In this document: positions 6,891-15,144 of the stretch, piece after piece
How the letters are laid out: each line of letters begins with the position of its first letter
Position numbering within the stretch: position 1 is the first letter of the stretch
From: Shewanella algicola
Lineage (GTDB): Bacteria > Pseudomonadota > Gammaproteobacteria > Enterobacterales > Shewanellaceae
NCBI RefSeq assembly: GCF_014648035.1
Contig: NZ_BMQI01000043.1
Coordinates: 1-45,732 of the forward strand
Direction: 5' to 3'
DNA: 45,732 nt
Position numbers and translations under genes: made by a program
The notes under the pieces: model-generated
What the model was told of the DNA's origin: nothing
The model's input: the letters and a program-made list of their open reading frames with translations, nothing else
Databases searched by the model: none

Positions 6891-8486
6891 ATGAGCACAA
6901 CAACGCACGATACTATCGACACTGCCCATGATGAACATCATCACGGCGCTCCTAAAGGGCTGATGCGCTGGGTACTGACCACCAATCACAAAGACATTGG
7001 ATCTTTGTATTTATGGTTTAGTTTCATCATGTTTTTAACCGGTGGCGCAATGGCCATGGTCATACGCGCAGAACTGTTTCAGCCTGGTTTACAGTTAGTT
7101 GAACCAAACTTTTTTAATCAAATGACCACAGTGCATGGGTTAGTCATGGTGTTTGGTGCAGTCATGCCAGCCTTTACCGGGCTGGCAAACTGGCTAATTC
7201 CGATGATGATTGGCGCGCCAGATATGGCCTTACCTCGCATGAATAACTGGAGTTTTTGGATTTTACCTTTCGCGTTCACCATGTTACTGGGTTCGTTATT
7301 TATGGAAGGCGGCGGCCCCAATTTTGGTTGGACATTCTACGCCCCGTTATCGACGACTTATAGCCCTGATTCAACGGCGCTGTTTGTATTTGCCATCCAT
7401 ATTATGGGGATAAGCTCAATTATGGGTGCGATTAACGTGGTGGTGACTATCGTTAATATGCGTGCACCCGGAATGACCTGGATGAAGTTACCCCTATTTG
7501 TGTGGACCTGGTTAATCACGGCGTTTTTATTGATTGCCGTTATGCCCGTACTTGCAGGTGCGGTGACAATGGTGCTTACCGATAAGTTTTTTGGCACCAG
7601 CTTTTTTGATGCTGCAGGTGGCGGCGACCCAGTGATGTTCCAACATATTTTTTGGTTCTTTGGGCACCCAGAAGTGTACATCATGATTTTACCGTCCTTT
7701 GGTATTATCTCGGCGATTGTACCGACCTTCAGCCGCAAACCATTATTTGGCTACTCATCAATGGTTTACGCAACCGCCAGTATTGCTATTTTGTCGTTTC
7801 TGGTTTGGGCGCATCATATGTTTACTACCGGTATGCCGGTGTTTGCCGAACTGTTTTTCATGTACTGCACCATGCTCATTGCCGTGCCGACCGGCGTAAA
7901 AGTGTTTAACTGGGTTGCCACTATGTGGCGAGGCTCTATGACCTTTGAAACCCCAATGTTATTTGCCGTTGCCTTTATTATTTTGTTCACTATTGGTGGA
8001 TTTTCAGGGCTGATGCTCGCCATTACCCCGGCGGATTTCCAATACCATGACACCTATTTTGTGGTGGCTCATTTCCATTATGTGCTGGTGACGGGTGCCA
8101 TCTTCTCCATTATGGCTGCGGCGTATTACTGGTTACCTAAATGGACCGGTAATATGTATAGCGAAACCCTTGGCAGGTGGCATTTTTGGTGTTCGGTTAT
8201 TTCGGTCAACGTGCTGTTTTTCCCGATGCACTTTTTGGGTTTAGCGGGTATGCCTCGCCGTATTCCAGATTATGCGATTCAGTTTGCTGACGTGAATCAA
8301 ATTGTCTCCATCGGCGGCTTTGCCTTTGGTTTATCGCAATTGATTTTTCTGGCGGTGGTACTCAAGTGTATTAAAGGCGGCAAACCCGCTGGAGATAATC
8401 CATGGCAAGCCGCTGATGGCTTAGAGTGGTCAATCCCTAGCCCAGCGCCTTATCACTCGTTTACGACCCCACCGGAGATTAAGTGA
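6891..8486 (+). CDS. coxA: Cytochrome c oxidase subunit I
   Basis: 531 residues from the ATG at 6891, which follows GGGGAAA. The frame extends upstream into coxB but the homology begins here (TTNHKDIGSLYLWFSFIMF). It is the catalytic heme a / heme a3-CuB subunit with about 12 membrane helices. Diagnostic motifs are WFFGHPEVYIMILP (CuB His cross-linked to Tyr; the Glu of the D proton channel is present, making it A1-type), the CuB pair WAHHMF, and heme ligands in YFVVAHFHYV. It reduces O2 to water and pumps protons. It is operonic with coxB, cox11 and coxC. Confidence 0.98.
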   Translation: MSTTTHDTIDTAHDEHHHGAPKGLMRWVLTTNHKDIGSLYLWFSFIMFLTGGAMAMVIRAELFQPGLQLVEPNFFNQMTTVHGLVMVFGAVMPAFTGLANWLIPMMIGAPDMALPRMNNWSFWILPFAFTMLLGSLFMEGGGPNFGWTFYAPLSTTYSPDSTALFVFAIHIMGISSIMGAINVVVTIVNMRAPGMTWMKLPLFVWTWLITAFLLIAVMPVLAGAVTMVLTDKFFGTSFFDAAGGGDPVMFQHIFWFFGHPEVYIMILPSFGIISAIVPTFSRKPLFGYSSMVYATASIAILSFLVWAHHMFTTGMPVFAELFFMYCTMLIAVPTGVKVFNWVATMWRGSMTFETPMLFAVAFIILFTIGGFSGLMLAITPADFQYHDTYFVVAHFHYVLVTGAIFSIMAAAYYWLPKWTGNMYSETLGRWHFWCSVISVNVLFFPMHFLGLAGMPRRIPDYAIQFADVNQIVSIGGFAFGLSQLIFLAVVLKCIKGGKPAGDNPWQAADGLEWSIPSPAPYHSFTTPPEIK

Positions 8487-8487
8487 T

Positions 8488-9051
8488 ATGAGCCCAACGC
8501 CAAAATCAAACCGTAAATTACTCACCATGCTTATTTTAGGATCTATAGGCATGTTTGGGTTTGGTTTTGCCTTGGTACCGCTGTATGACGTGCTGTGCGA
8601 CACCTTGGGGATTAACGGCAAAACCCAAAATACTGCCAGCAGTTATGACGCGGTCGTTGTTGATAAAAATCGTACTGTGACGATTGAATTTGTCACCCAA
8701 GTGCAATCGGATATGCCATGGGAGTTTTCTCCTAAAGTGAACAAAATTTCCGTTCACCCCGGAGAGCTTACCCACGCCAAATTTCTGGTTAAAAATCTGT
8801 CGGCAAAAAACATTATTGGCCAAGCGATCCCATCAGTTTCGCCTGGACAAGGCGCGGCATACTTTAACAAAACAGAATGCTTTTGCTTTAATCAACAACC
8901 TCTCGCAGCCGACACGAGTGCTGAGCTACCACTGATTTTTTATGTGGACCCAGATTTACCGGCGTCCATTAATACATTGACTCTCTCTTATACCCTTTAC
9001 GATATCACTGACAAGCAAGCGGTATCGGCAAAGCAAGGAGCAGCAAGATGA
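8488..9051 (+). CDS. ctaG: Cytochrome c oxidase assembly protein Cox11/CtaG (CuB insertion)
   Basis: 187 residues: one N-terminal membrane helix (about residues 11-30, MLILGSIGMFGFGFALVPLYD), then a periplasmic immunoglobulin-like domain with the copper-binding motif ECFCFNQQPL (C-x-C). Cox11 delivers copper to the CuB site of subunit I. It starts 1 nt after the coxA stop and its end overlaps coxC by 4 nt, so it is coupled to the structural subunits. Confidence 0.96.
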   Translation: MSPTPKSNRKLLTMLILGSIGMFGFGFALVPLYDVLCDTLGINGKTQNTASSYDAVVVDKNRTVTIEFVTQVQSDMPWEFSPKVNKISVHPGELTHAKFLVKNLSAKNIIGQAIPSVSPGQGAAYFNKTECFCFNQQPLAADTSAELPLIFYVDPDLPASINTLTLSYTLYDITDKQAVSAKQGAAR

Positions 9052-9923
9052 CCACAAAGCATCAAACCTATTACGTACCAACCCAAAGTGGTTGGCCTAT
9101 TATTGGCGCCATTGGCTTATTTTTAATTGCCTTTGGTGCGGGTAATTATATTCAACAGTTAGCCACCGAAAAAACCTCTGGCGGCTACATTTTATTAGCC
9201 GGTATCGCAGTGATTATTTTTATGATATTTGGCTGGTTTAAAACCGTCATTGACGAATCAATGGCTGGCCTATACTCGCCACAAATGGACCGGTCGTTTA
9301 AACAGGGAATGAGCTGGTTTATTTTTTCTGAAATTATGTTCTTTGGCGCCTTTTTTGGAGCCTTGTTTTATGCGCGAATGATCTCAGTGCCCTGGTTAGG
9401 CGGCGCGTCAAACAATGCCATGACCCAAGAAGTATTATGGCCTGCATTTGAGGCCGCATGGCCATTAATCAAAACCCCTGATGGCACCACCACCGAAGCC
9501 ATGCCGTGGACTGGTTTGCCACTAATTAACACCATTATCTTAATCACATCATCTGTGACGCTGCATTTTGCTCATGTCAGTTTAGAAAAAGCCAAGCGTA
9601 AACCCCTCATTATCTGGTTAAGTTTAACGGTGGTTTTAGGTGCGGTGTTCCTTGGATTACAAGTAGAAGAATACAGCCATGCTTACCAAGAAATGGGTCT
9701 CACGCTCACCTCAGGGGTTTATGGTAATACCTTCTTTTTACTGACTGGGTTTCATGGCATGCACGTCACCATAGGGACGCTGTTTTTGATGATTTTGTTG
9801 CTCAGAATAATCAAAGGCCATTTTACCCCAGATAAGCATTTCGCCTTTCAAGCGGGGAGTTGGTATTGGCACTTTGTCGATGTGGTGTGGTTATGCTTAT
9901 TCATCTTTGTGTACGTGCTGTAA
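9048..9923 (+). CDS. coxC: Cytochrome c oxidase subunit III
   Basis: 291 residues with seven hydrophobic segments. Hallmarks include SEIMFFGAFFGALFYAR, the EYSHA segment, TGFHGMHVTIGT and the C-terminal WYWHFVDVVWLCLFIFVYVL. Subunit III stabilises the catalytic core and its proton uptake. The start overlaps the end of cox11 (ATGA). Confidence 0.98.
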   Translation: MTTKHQTYYVPTQSGWPIIGAIGLFLIAFGAGNYIQQLATEKTSGGYILLAGIAVIIFMIFGWFKTVIDESMAGLYSPQMDRSFKQGMSWFIFSEIMFFGAFFGALFYARMISVPWLGGASNNAMTQEVLWPAFEAAWPLIKTPDGTTTEAMPWTGLPLINTIILITSSVTLHFAHVSLEKAKRKPLIIWLSLTVVLGAVFLGLQVEEYSHAYQEMGLTLTSGVYGNTFFLLTGFHGMHVTIGTLFLMILLLRIIKGHFTPDKHFAFQAGSWYWHFVDVVWLCLFIFVYVL

Positions 9924-9930
9924 TTGCAGG

Positions 9931-10137
9931 TTAATAAGGCCGTGTGTTGGGCTGAATATAGCCCAACCCTAAAGCCACCAGCAGCAGCACAATCACCACC
10001 ACAGAAAATAAAACACGACGCCCTAAATACTGACTCATTGACTGCTGATGCTGTCCTTTAACCATAATAAACAATGCTCTACCCAGGTTAAATATTATGA
10101 ATACAAGCAACGAGACTAAAAATAACTTAACAATCAA
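9931..10137 (-). CDS. DUF2909-type twin-transmembrane protein
   Basis: 68 residues on the reverse strand inside the cox operon. Two hydrophobic helices (about residues 3-24 and 41-61) are separated by a short basic loop (KGQHQQSMSQYLGRR), matching the small DUF2909 family, which typically lies between coxC and surf1 in Shewanella-like genomes. The start is uncertain: a TTG at 10137 gives the expected N-terminus MIVKLFLVSLLV, but no clear ribosome-binding site is seen. With this start it overlaps the first 41 nt of surf1 head to head. Orientation against the operon suggests separate expression. Function unknown. Confidence 0.68.
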   Translation of the reverse strand: MIVKLFLVSLLVFIIFNLGRALFIMVKGQHQQSMSQYLGRRVLFSVVVIVLLLVALGLGYIQPNTRPY

Positions 10138-10912
10138 TGGTGTTGTCACGGGCAATCCTTTTGGCGGTGTGAGTGTGTCTCGCGTGTTATTGGTATTGAT
10201 TACTTTGGTCGTGTTTACCATTTTGGTCAAGTTAGGACTGTGGCAACTGTCGCGAGCTGAGTTTAAGCAACAATGGCAACAAACCTTAGCATTACGTGAG
10301 CAACAAGCAGCGCTCAACTATCCGCAGCTGCTTTCACTTATGAAGGCGAAGTCATCTGCCATTGAAGAAGCCGCCTTACTGACCGGCTATCGTTTGTCGA
10401 TACAGGCAACCCCAGTCAAGCAACCATTATTACTACTCGATAATCAAGTGTATCAGGGTCAGGTAGGTTACCTTGCCTACCAAGTATTTGAAGTCACTAC
10501 GCAGCAACCATGGATATTGGTTGAATTAGGCTTTGTGGGCGCTGGTAACGACCGCCGCGAACTACCCGCTTTAGCGCCCATTCAAGCTGGGCAATATGCG
10601 TTAACTGGCCGGGTTTATCAAAAACAAGCTAATCCATTAAGTGATGAACTTCATCCAGAAATACACCCAGACAAACCGATACGGTTTCAAAATTTATCGA
10701 TGCCTGCGTTAGCTGAATTATTACATCATGATATTGCCGCAGTGGTATTGCAGCCAGATAACGTGCCGCAATACTCACTACCGCAACCCTGGGTACCGAT
10801 TCCACTGTCGGCGCAAAAACATCAAGGATATGCCTTACAGTGGTTCACCATGGCGGCTGTATTTTTAGGGCTGATGCTCTGGATAGCCTTAAGGCAATGT
10901 AGACGTCAATAA
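10097..10912 (+). CDS. SURF1 family cytochrome oxidase assembly protein
   Basis: 271 residues. An N-terminal membrane helix (around residues 29-48, ending in GLWQLSRAEFKQ), a periplasmic domain with LLLDNQVYQGQVGYLAYQVFEV and WILVELGFV, and a second helix at the C-terminus (QWFTMAAVFLGLMLWIALR) give the SURF1 plan. SURF1 helps heme a insertion into subunit I. The ATG at 10097 is a maximal start. A GTG at 10175 would place the helix right after the N-terminus and remove the overlap with the reverse-strand gene. Confidence 0.9.
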   Translation: MNTSNETKNNLTINGVVTGNPFGGVSVSRVLLVLITLVVFTILVKLGLWQLSRAEFKQQWQQTLALREQQAALNYPQLLSLMKAKSSAIEEAALLTGYRLSIQATPVKQPLLLLDNQVYQGQVGYLAYQVFEVTTQQPWILVELGFVGAGNDRRELPALAPIQAGQYALTGRVYQKQANPLSDELHPEIHPDKPIRFQNLSMPALAELLHHDIAAVVLQPDNVPQYSLPQPWVPIPLSAQKHQGYALQWFTMAAVFLGLMLWIALRQCRRQ

Positions 10913-10954
10913 TCACAGCAACACACAACAATTAAAATGATACGAGGAGATACA

Positions 10955-11506
10955 ATGAACTCCCAGCCTAAGAAAAATAATAAAGCATTAATCTTATTGC
11001 TAGTGGTGTTTGTGTTACCCATTGCGGTGGCCAAACTAGTATTGAGCCTAGAGCTGTATCAAGGCGGTGCAACCAATAAAGGGGCATTACTGGCGACCGA
11101 CATTAACTATTCAAGTTTGGCCATGGCCAACCCCAAACCACATTCATGGCAGATTTTGTACCTATTGCCACAAACCTGTGAGCAATCATGCCAGGACAGG
11201 TTATACCTACTGAATCAAAGCTACATCGCCTTAGGTAAAAACCGCGACAGAGTCAGCCCAATTATTTTGGTTGAGAGCCATAGCGACACCAGCATACTCA
11301 GCACATTACAGATACCTTTTGAGCAAGTGACTGCCAATAAAGCCATCGCGGCATTAATGACTCAACAACAAGTCATTATTGTTGACCCTTTAGGCAGCTT
11401 GATAATGCAATATGACGACGTGGCGGGTCGTGATGCCAACATCACCCAGGGTAAAGCCATGATTGCCGATTTGCGCAAAATGCTTAAGTTATCGAGGGTT
11501 GGCTAA
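10955..11506 (+). CDS. Membrane-anchored Sco/thioredoxin-like protein of the cox operon
   Basis: 183 residues from the ATG at 10955, preceded by GAGGAG; an upstream in-frame ATG at 10937 is less likely. One N-terminal helix (about residues 11-31) anchors a periplasmic domain. After a strand (WQILYLLP) comes C75-x3-C79 (TCEQSCQ), at the place where Sco1 has its copper-binding C-x3-C (CPDVC). Later segments (SPIILVE; VIIVDPLGSLIMQY) follow the Sco/thioredoxin order. The His that Sco1 uses as third copper ligand appears to be missing. I infer a thiol-disulfide or copper-handling role in CuA assembly. The stop overlaps the ctaA start by 1 nt. Confidence 0.72.
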   Translation: MNSQPKKNNKALILLLVVFVLPIAVAKLVLSLELYQGGATNKGALLATDINYSSLAMANPKPHSWQILYLLPQTCEQSCQDRLYLLNQSYIALGKNRDRVSPIILVESHSDTSILSTLQIPFEQVTANKAIAALMTQQQVIIVDPLGSLIMQYDDVAGRDANITQGKAMIADLRKMLKLSRVG

Positions 11507-12486
11507 TGACAATAAAAAGGCTTATTAAGTTCACCTTAATATTCACCCTCGCAGTGATTTTAATGGGTGCGTATACCCGGCTGTCGGATGCGGGTTTAGG
11601 TTGTCCTGATTGGCCGGGGTGTTATGGCCATTTAGCTGTACCCAGTGCAAGTCATGAGCTAGCAAAAGTAGAGCAGCATTTCCCAGATATGATTATTGAG
11701 CCTGAAAAAGCCTGGCTTGAAATGATCCACCGCTACATCGCTGGCACATTAGGCTTAATGGTGTTGGCAATTCTTATTTTGTGTCTCAAGCAGCCGCAAG
11801 CGCCTAAAAAACTACCCAGCTTTATTGCCGCACTGATTATCTTTCAAGCCGCACTTGGCATGTGGACAGTCACCATGAAGCTCATGCCAATCGTAGTGAT
11901 GGCGCACCTTATCGGCGGCTTTAGTTTATTTGCTTTACTGTTATTACTGTATTTACGCCTCAAACCACTGCGGATCCCCGGCGGCGATAGCCATGCACGT
12001 AAATTAATGCCCCTGGCCTTAGTGTGTTTAGGGGTATTGATTATTCAGATTATGCTAGGCGGTTGGACATCATCAAACTATGCAGCACTCGCTTGCACCA
12101 CGTTACCGATTTGCGAAGGTAACTGGGTAGATAACCTCCGCTTTGCCGATGCATTTTCGCCATTTCAAGGCGAACACCCCAGTTTTGAATTTGGAGTTTT
12201 AGACTACCCCACACGCATGACAATTCATGTAACTCACCGAATTTGGGCGGTCGTCACCGCCGTTATGTTGATTTGGCTCGCGATGAAATTACGTTATTCA
12301 CACTCACATATCATGCGTAACAGCGGGTATTTATTACTGCTGTTAGTCATAATGCAAGTCGGCCTTGGGATCAGTAATGTGGTAATGAATTTACCTCTGG
12401 GTATTGCGGTCTCTCACAACGCAGGAGCGGCATTTTTGCTGCTCAACTTAGTTTTTATAAATTACGCCCTGTGGCGTAAAGCATAA
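11506..12486 (+). CDS. ctaA: Heme a synthase (CtaA/COX15)
   Basis: 326 residues with about eight membrane helices. Conserved features are the start region GAYTRLSDAGLGCPDWPGCYG, the helix His in EMIHRYIAG, WTVTMKL...AHLIGG, GGWTSSNYAALAC with a Cys pair in TTLPICEGNW, HVTHRIWA and AVSHNAGAA. It oxidises the methyl group of heme o to give heme a for the oxidase. It is coupled to the preceding Sco-like gene (TAATG overlap) and followed by ctaB. Confidence 0.97.
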   Translation: MTIKRLIKFTLIFTLAVILMGAYTRLSDAGLGCPDWPGCYGHLAVPSASHELAKVEQHFPDMIIEPEKAWLEMIHRYIAGTLGLMVLAILILCLKQPQAPKKLPSFIAALIIFQAALGMWTVTMKLMPIVVMAHLIGGFSLFALLLLLYLRLKPLRIPGGDSHARKLMPLALVCLGVLIIQIMLGGWTSSNYAALACTTLPICEGNWVDNLRFADAFSPFQGEHPSFEFGVLDYPTRMTIHVTHRIWAVVTAVMLIWLAMKLRYSHSHIMRNSGYLLLLLVIMQVGLGISNVVMNLPLGIAVSHNAGAAFLLLNLVFINYALWRKA

Positions 12487-12499
12487 GCGAGGATTGACC

Positions 12500-13408
12500 A
12501 TGACAAAACCTCTTACCCTAAGCCAGCCACAACAAAAACTGTCTCTGTCTTGGCGTGCCTATTTTGAAATGACCAAGCCCAAAGTGGTTGCCCTAATGCT
12601 ACTAACCGTTTTGGTTGGCATGTGCCTAGCCGTGCCAGGTATTGTCCCTCTACAGCCCCTAGTTGCAGGAATGGCAGGCATTGCCATGATGGCGGGCGCG
12701 GCAGCAGCCTTTAACCACTTAATCGACCGTAAAATCGATGGCTTAATGGCGCGCACTTACAACAGGCCACTGCCCAAGGGGAAAGTCTCCACCACCAAAG
12801 CCACAGTGTTTGCCGTTATGTTAGGGTTAATTGGCTTTGTGGTATTGTATGCCTTGGTTAACCCGCTCACCGCCTGGCTCACATTTGCCAGCCTAATCGG
12901 TTATGCCCTTGTGTATACCGCTTACCTTAAGCGTGCGACCTCGCAAAATATTGTGATTGGCGGGTTAGCGGGTGCAATGCCACCACTACTTGGTTGGACA
13001 GCCGTCACTAACGAGCTACATGGCTACGCATTACTGTTAGTGATTATTATCTTTACCTGGACCCCTCCACACTTTTGGGCATTAGCGATACATCGCCGTA
13101 AAGAATACGCCAAAGTCGACATCCCTATGCTGCCTGTCACCCATGGGGTAGAATTTACCAAAACATGTATTTTGCTTTACACCATTTTACTGGCCATTGC
13201 CTGCTTATTGCCGGTATTAGTTGGCATGTGCGGGCCGGTATATTTAATCGGTTCAACGATTCTCAGTTGCGGGTTTATTTATAAAGCGTGGCAACTTAAA
13301 TACCATGACTATCCTGGTTTAGCGATGAAGGTGTTTACCTTTTCTATTTATCATTTGATGGTGTTATTTATTGTACTGTTGGTCGATCATTATTTTTGGG
13401 TTGCATAG
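12500..13408 (+). CDS. ctaB: Protoheme IX farnesyltransferase (heme o synthase)
   Basis: 302 residues from the ATG at 12500, with GAGGAT upstream; a TTG at 12494 also lies in frame. It belongs to the UbiA prenyltransferase superfamily, with the N-x3-D-x3-D motif NHLIDRKIDGLMARTYNRP and a second Asp-rich region near RKEYAKVDIPMLPV. About nine membrane helices. It attaches a farnesyl group to heme b to give heme o, the substrate of CtaA. It precedes sco1 by 12 nt. Confidence 0.97.
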   Translation: MTKPLTLSQPQQKLSLSWRAYFEMTKPKVVALMLLTVLVGMCLAVPGIVPLQPLVAGMAGIAMMAGAAAAFNHLIDRKIDGLMARTYNRPLPKGKVSTTKATVFAVMLGLIGFVVLYALVNPLTAWLTFASLIGYALVYTAYLKRATSQNIVIGGLAGAMPPLLGWTAVTNELHGYALLLVIIIFTWTPPHFWALAIHRRKEYAKVDIPMLPVTHGVEFTKTCILLYTILLAIACLLPVLVGMCGPVYLIGSTILSCGFIYKAWQLKYHDYPGLAMKVFTFSIYHLMVLFIVLLVDHYFWVA

Positions 13409-13420
13409 AAGGGTATTGCA

Positions 13421-14044
13421 TTGAAAAAACTTATTGCTATTGGAGTGCTGGTATTACTGGTTGCTGGTGTTATGGCTTATCAAATGACCCAATCACGGCC
13501 ACTTGATTTGGCCACTAGTTATGTCTTTGATCAACCCAGAGAATTAGCGCCTTTTACCCTTGCAGATCAATACGGTAATCAATTTACTAACCAGTCTTTG
13601 CAAGGCAAATGGAGTTTGTTTTTTATTGGCTATACTGCCTGCCCTGATGTATGCCCTACTACGTTGAACAAACTGGCGGCGGCATACCCTAAACTGCAAA
13701 AAATATCAGATTCGTTTCAAGTGGTGTTTGTGTCAGCCGACCCTAAACGCGACACTCAAATTAAACGGCTCGATTACATCAACTTTTTCAATAAAGAGTT
13801 TAAAGCCGTCAGCGCAGAGCACACTGAGCTGTTTCCGTTTAGTCGTGACTTAGGCTTTGTATACGCAATGGTCGGCGAAGACAGTGATTATCAAGTAGAT
13901 CACAGTGCCTCGTATGTATTGGTGTCTCCCCGTGGCGAGAAAACCGCCGTGTTCAAAACCAAGCCCACTCCTGGACAATTGCCGCAGATTATTAACAGTG
14001 AACTGATAAGCGACGTGAATAAGATTGTTAGCGCTTGGCACTAA
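13421..14044 (+). CDS. SCO1/SenC copper chaperone for CuA
   Basis: 207 residues with a TTG start behind AGAAGGG. One N-terminal helix (about residues 4-21) anchors a periplasmic thioredoxin-fold domain. Copper ligands are Cys74 and Cys78 (CPDVCP) and His161 (VDHSASYVL). It loads copper into the CuA centre of subunit II or reduces its cysteines. It is the last gene of the cox block; only 27 nt separate it from the convergent deacetylase gene and I see no terminator hairpin there. Confidence 0.95.
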   Translation: MKKLIAIGVLVLLVAGVMAYQMTQSRPLDLATSYVFDQPRELAPFTLADQYGNQFTNQSLQGKWSLFFIGYTACPDVCPTTLNKLAAAYPKLQKISDSFQVVFVSADPKRDTQIKRLDYINFFNKEFKAVSAEHTELFPFSRDLGFVYAMVGEDSDYQVDHSASYVLVSPRGEKTAVFKTKPTPGQLPQIINSELISDVNKIVSAWH

Positions 14045-14071
14045 CAATCTCTTTGGCTCAATGTGATAAGA

Positions 14072-15130
14072 CTACTCTTGTGGCCACTTACCATCATCTT
14101 TGGGTCTAATCCACATTTGTGAAAACCAGTAATACCCTGTGCGGGTTTTACTGGGCACAGTACAGTTATAACGTGACCTTCCCGGAGTGACATCTGCTGG
14201 CGCTTGAATACTAAAGGTATCCTCGCTTAACCAAATCGGTTTTTTAGCCCCTTGCCCCTGAATAAAACACATTAACTGATGTGGATATAAGTCTGTGGTG
14301 TCTAAAGTAATCACTAACTTGGGTCGAAATTGCCCCGTCTTCAATACAGGCTCGCTAATATTTTGTTTTACTACCGGCATCGGCAAGCTTGAAAACTTAA
14401 CCGTTAAACTCGATAAATCAGCGTAGGCATTCGCCACCGGAAAACGCGGTAACGCCGTAATGGATGAATACTCACCTGCCGCACCAGATTGCTGCCCAAA
14501 GCCCACAAAGCCATGTTTAACTAAAATAGCCTCAAGTGCGGCAGTATACTCACCATACGGATAAGCAAGAAACTTCACACTTTGGCCCGTTTGTTTTAGC
14601 AACTCAGCCTCGGTTGATAAAATATTGTTTTCAACTCGGTCATGCCACTGCGCGGTGGTTTCTTTTGGGAGACGACGGATTAAGTGCTCATGCCCCCAAC
14701 TGTGGTTAGCAATCGTTACACCTTGTTCGGCTAGCGTTTTGATGTCTTGCCAGCTCATCATGCCGTCATAGCCTGCAATAATCGGCGCTGGCGACACAAA
14801 TACAGTAAAGGGAAAGTTGTGCGATGCTAAAATGGGTGCAGCATTTTGAATAATACTTTGATAACCATCATCAAAGGTAATCACAATACTGTTATTGGCA
14901 ATTGACGTGTTATTCTTGATGGCATCAACGGCATCCGTTAACGGCATCACCGTAAAGTTGTTTTCTGCTAAATATTGCATTTGTTCAGCAAACTGCTCTG
15001 GAGTCACACTCGTGCTTTTAGGCGTACTGTCAGAAACATGATGATACTGTAAAATCACCACCGCTTGCGCGTGGTAGTGCAACAAACTACAACAGACAAC
15101 CATTAAACCTAAAACGATTTTTTTAACCAT
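14072..15130 (-). CDS. Exported polysaccharide deacetylase (NodB domain)
   Basis: 352 residues. A signal peptide (GLMVVCCSLLHYHAQA, cut near residue 23) precedes a carbohydrate esterase 4 domain with ILQYHHV, the catalytic/metal motif ITFDDGYQS, the metal-binding H-x3-H in NHSWGHEHL, and FLAYPYGEY. The C-terminal 120 residues form an extra beta-rich domain with Cys residues. It probably removes acetyl groups from cell-wall or exopolysaccharide sugars. It is divergent from the MATE gene with only 14 nt between starts, so the promoters must overlap the coding ends. Substrate unknown. Confidence 0.88.
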   Translation of the reverse strand: MVKKIVLGLMVVCCSLLHYHAQAVVILQYHHVSDSTPKSTSVTPEQFAEQMQYLAENNFTVMPLTDAVDAIKNNTSIANNSIVITFDDGYQSIIQNAAPILASHNFPFTVFVSPAPIIAGYDGMMSWQDIKTLAEQGVTIANHSWGHEHLIRRLPKETTAQWHDRVENNILSTEAELLKQTGQSVKFLAYPYGEYTAALEAILVKHGFVGFGQQSGAAGEYSSITALPRFPVANAYADLSSLTVKFSSLPMPVVKQNISEPVLKTGQFRPKLVITLDTTDLYPHQLMCFIQGQGAKKPIWLSEDTFSIQAPADVTPGRSRYNCTVPSKTRTGYYWFSQMWIRPKDDGKWPQE

Positions 15131-15144
15131 GATTACCTATACCT

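Noticed and set aside
7358..7738. 126-residue reverse frame inside coxA
   Set aside because: Shadow of the conserved coxA reading frame, with no start signal.
15131..15144. SOS control of the DinF-like MATE gene
   Set aside because: The 14-nt gap and the flanking sequence contain no CTGT-N8-ACAG box; the SOS boxes found are only upstream of lexA.
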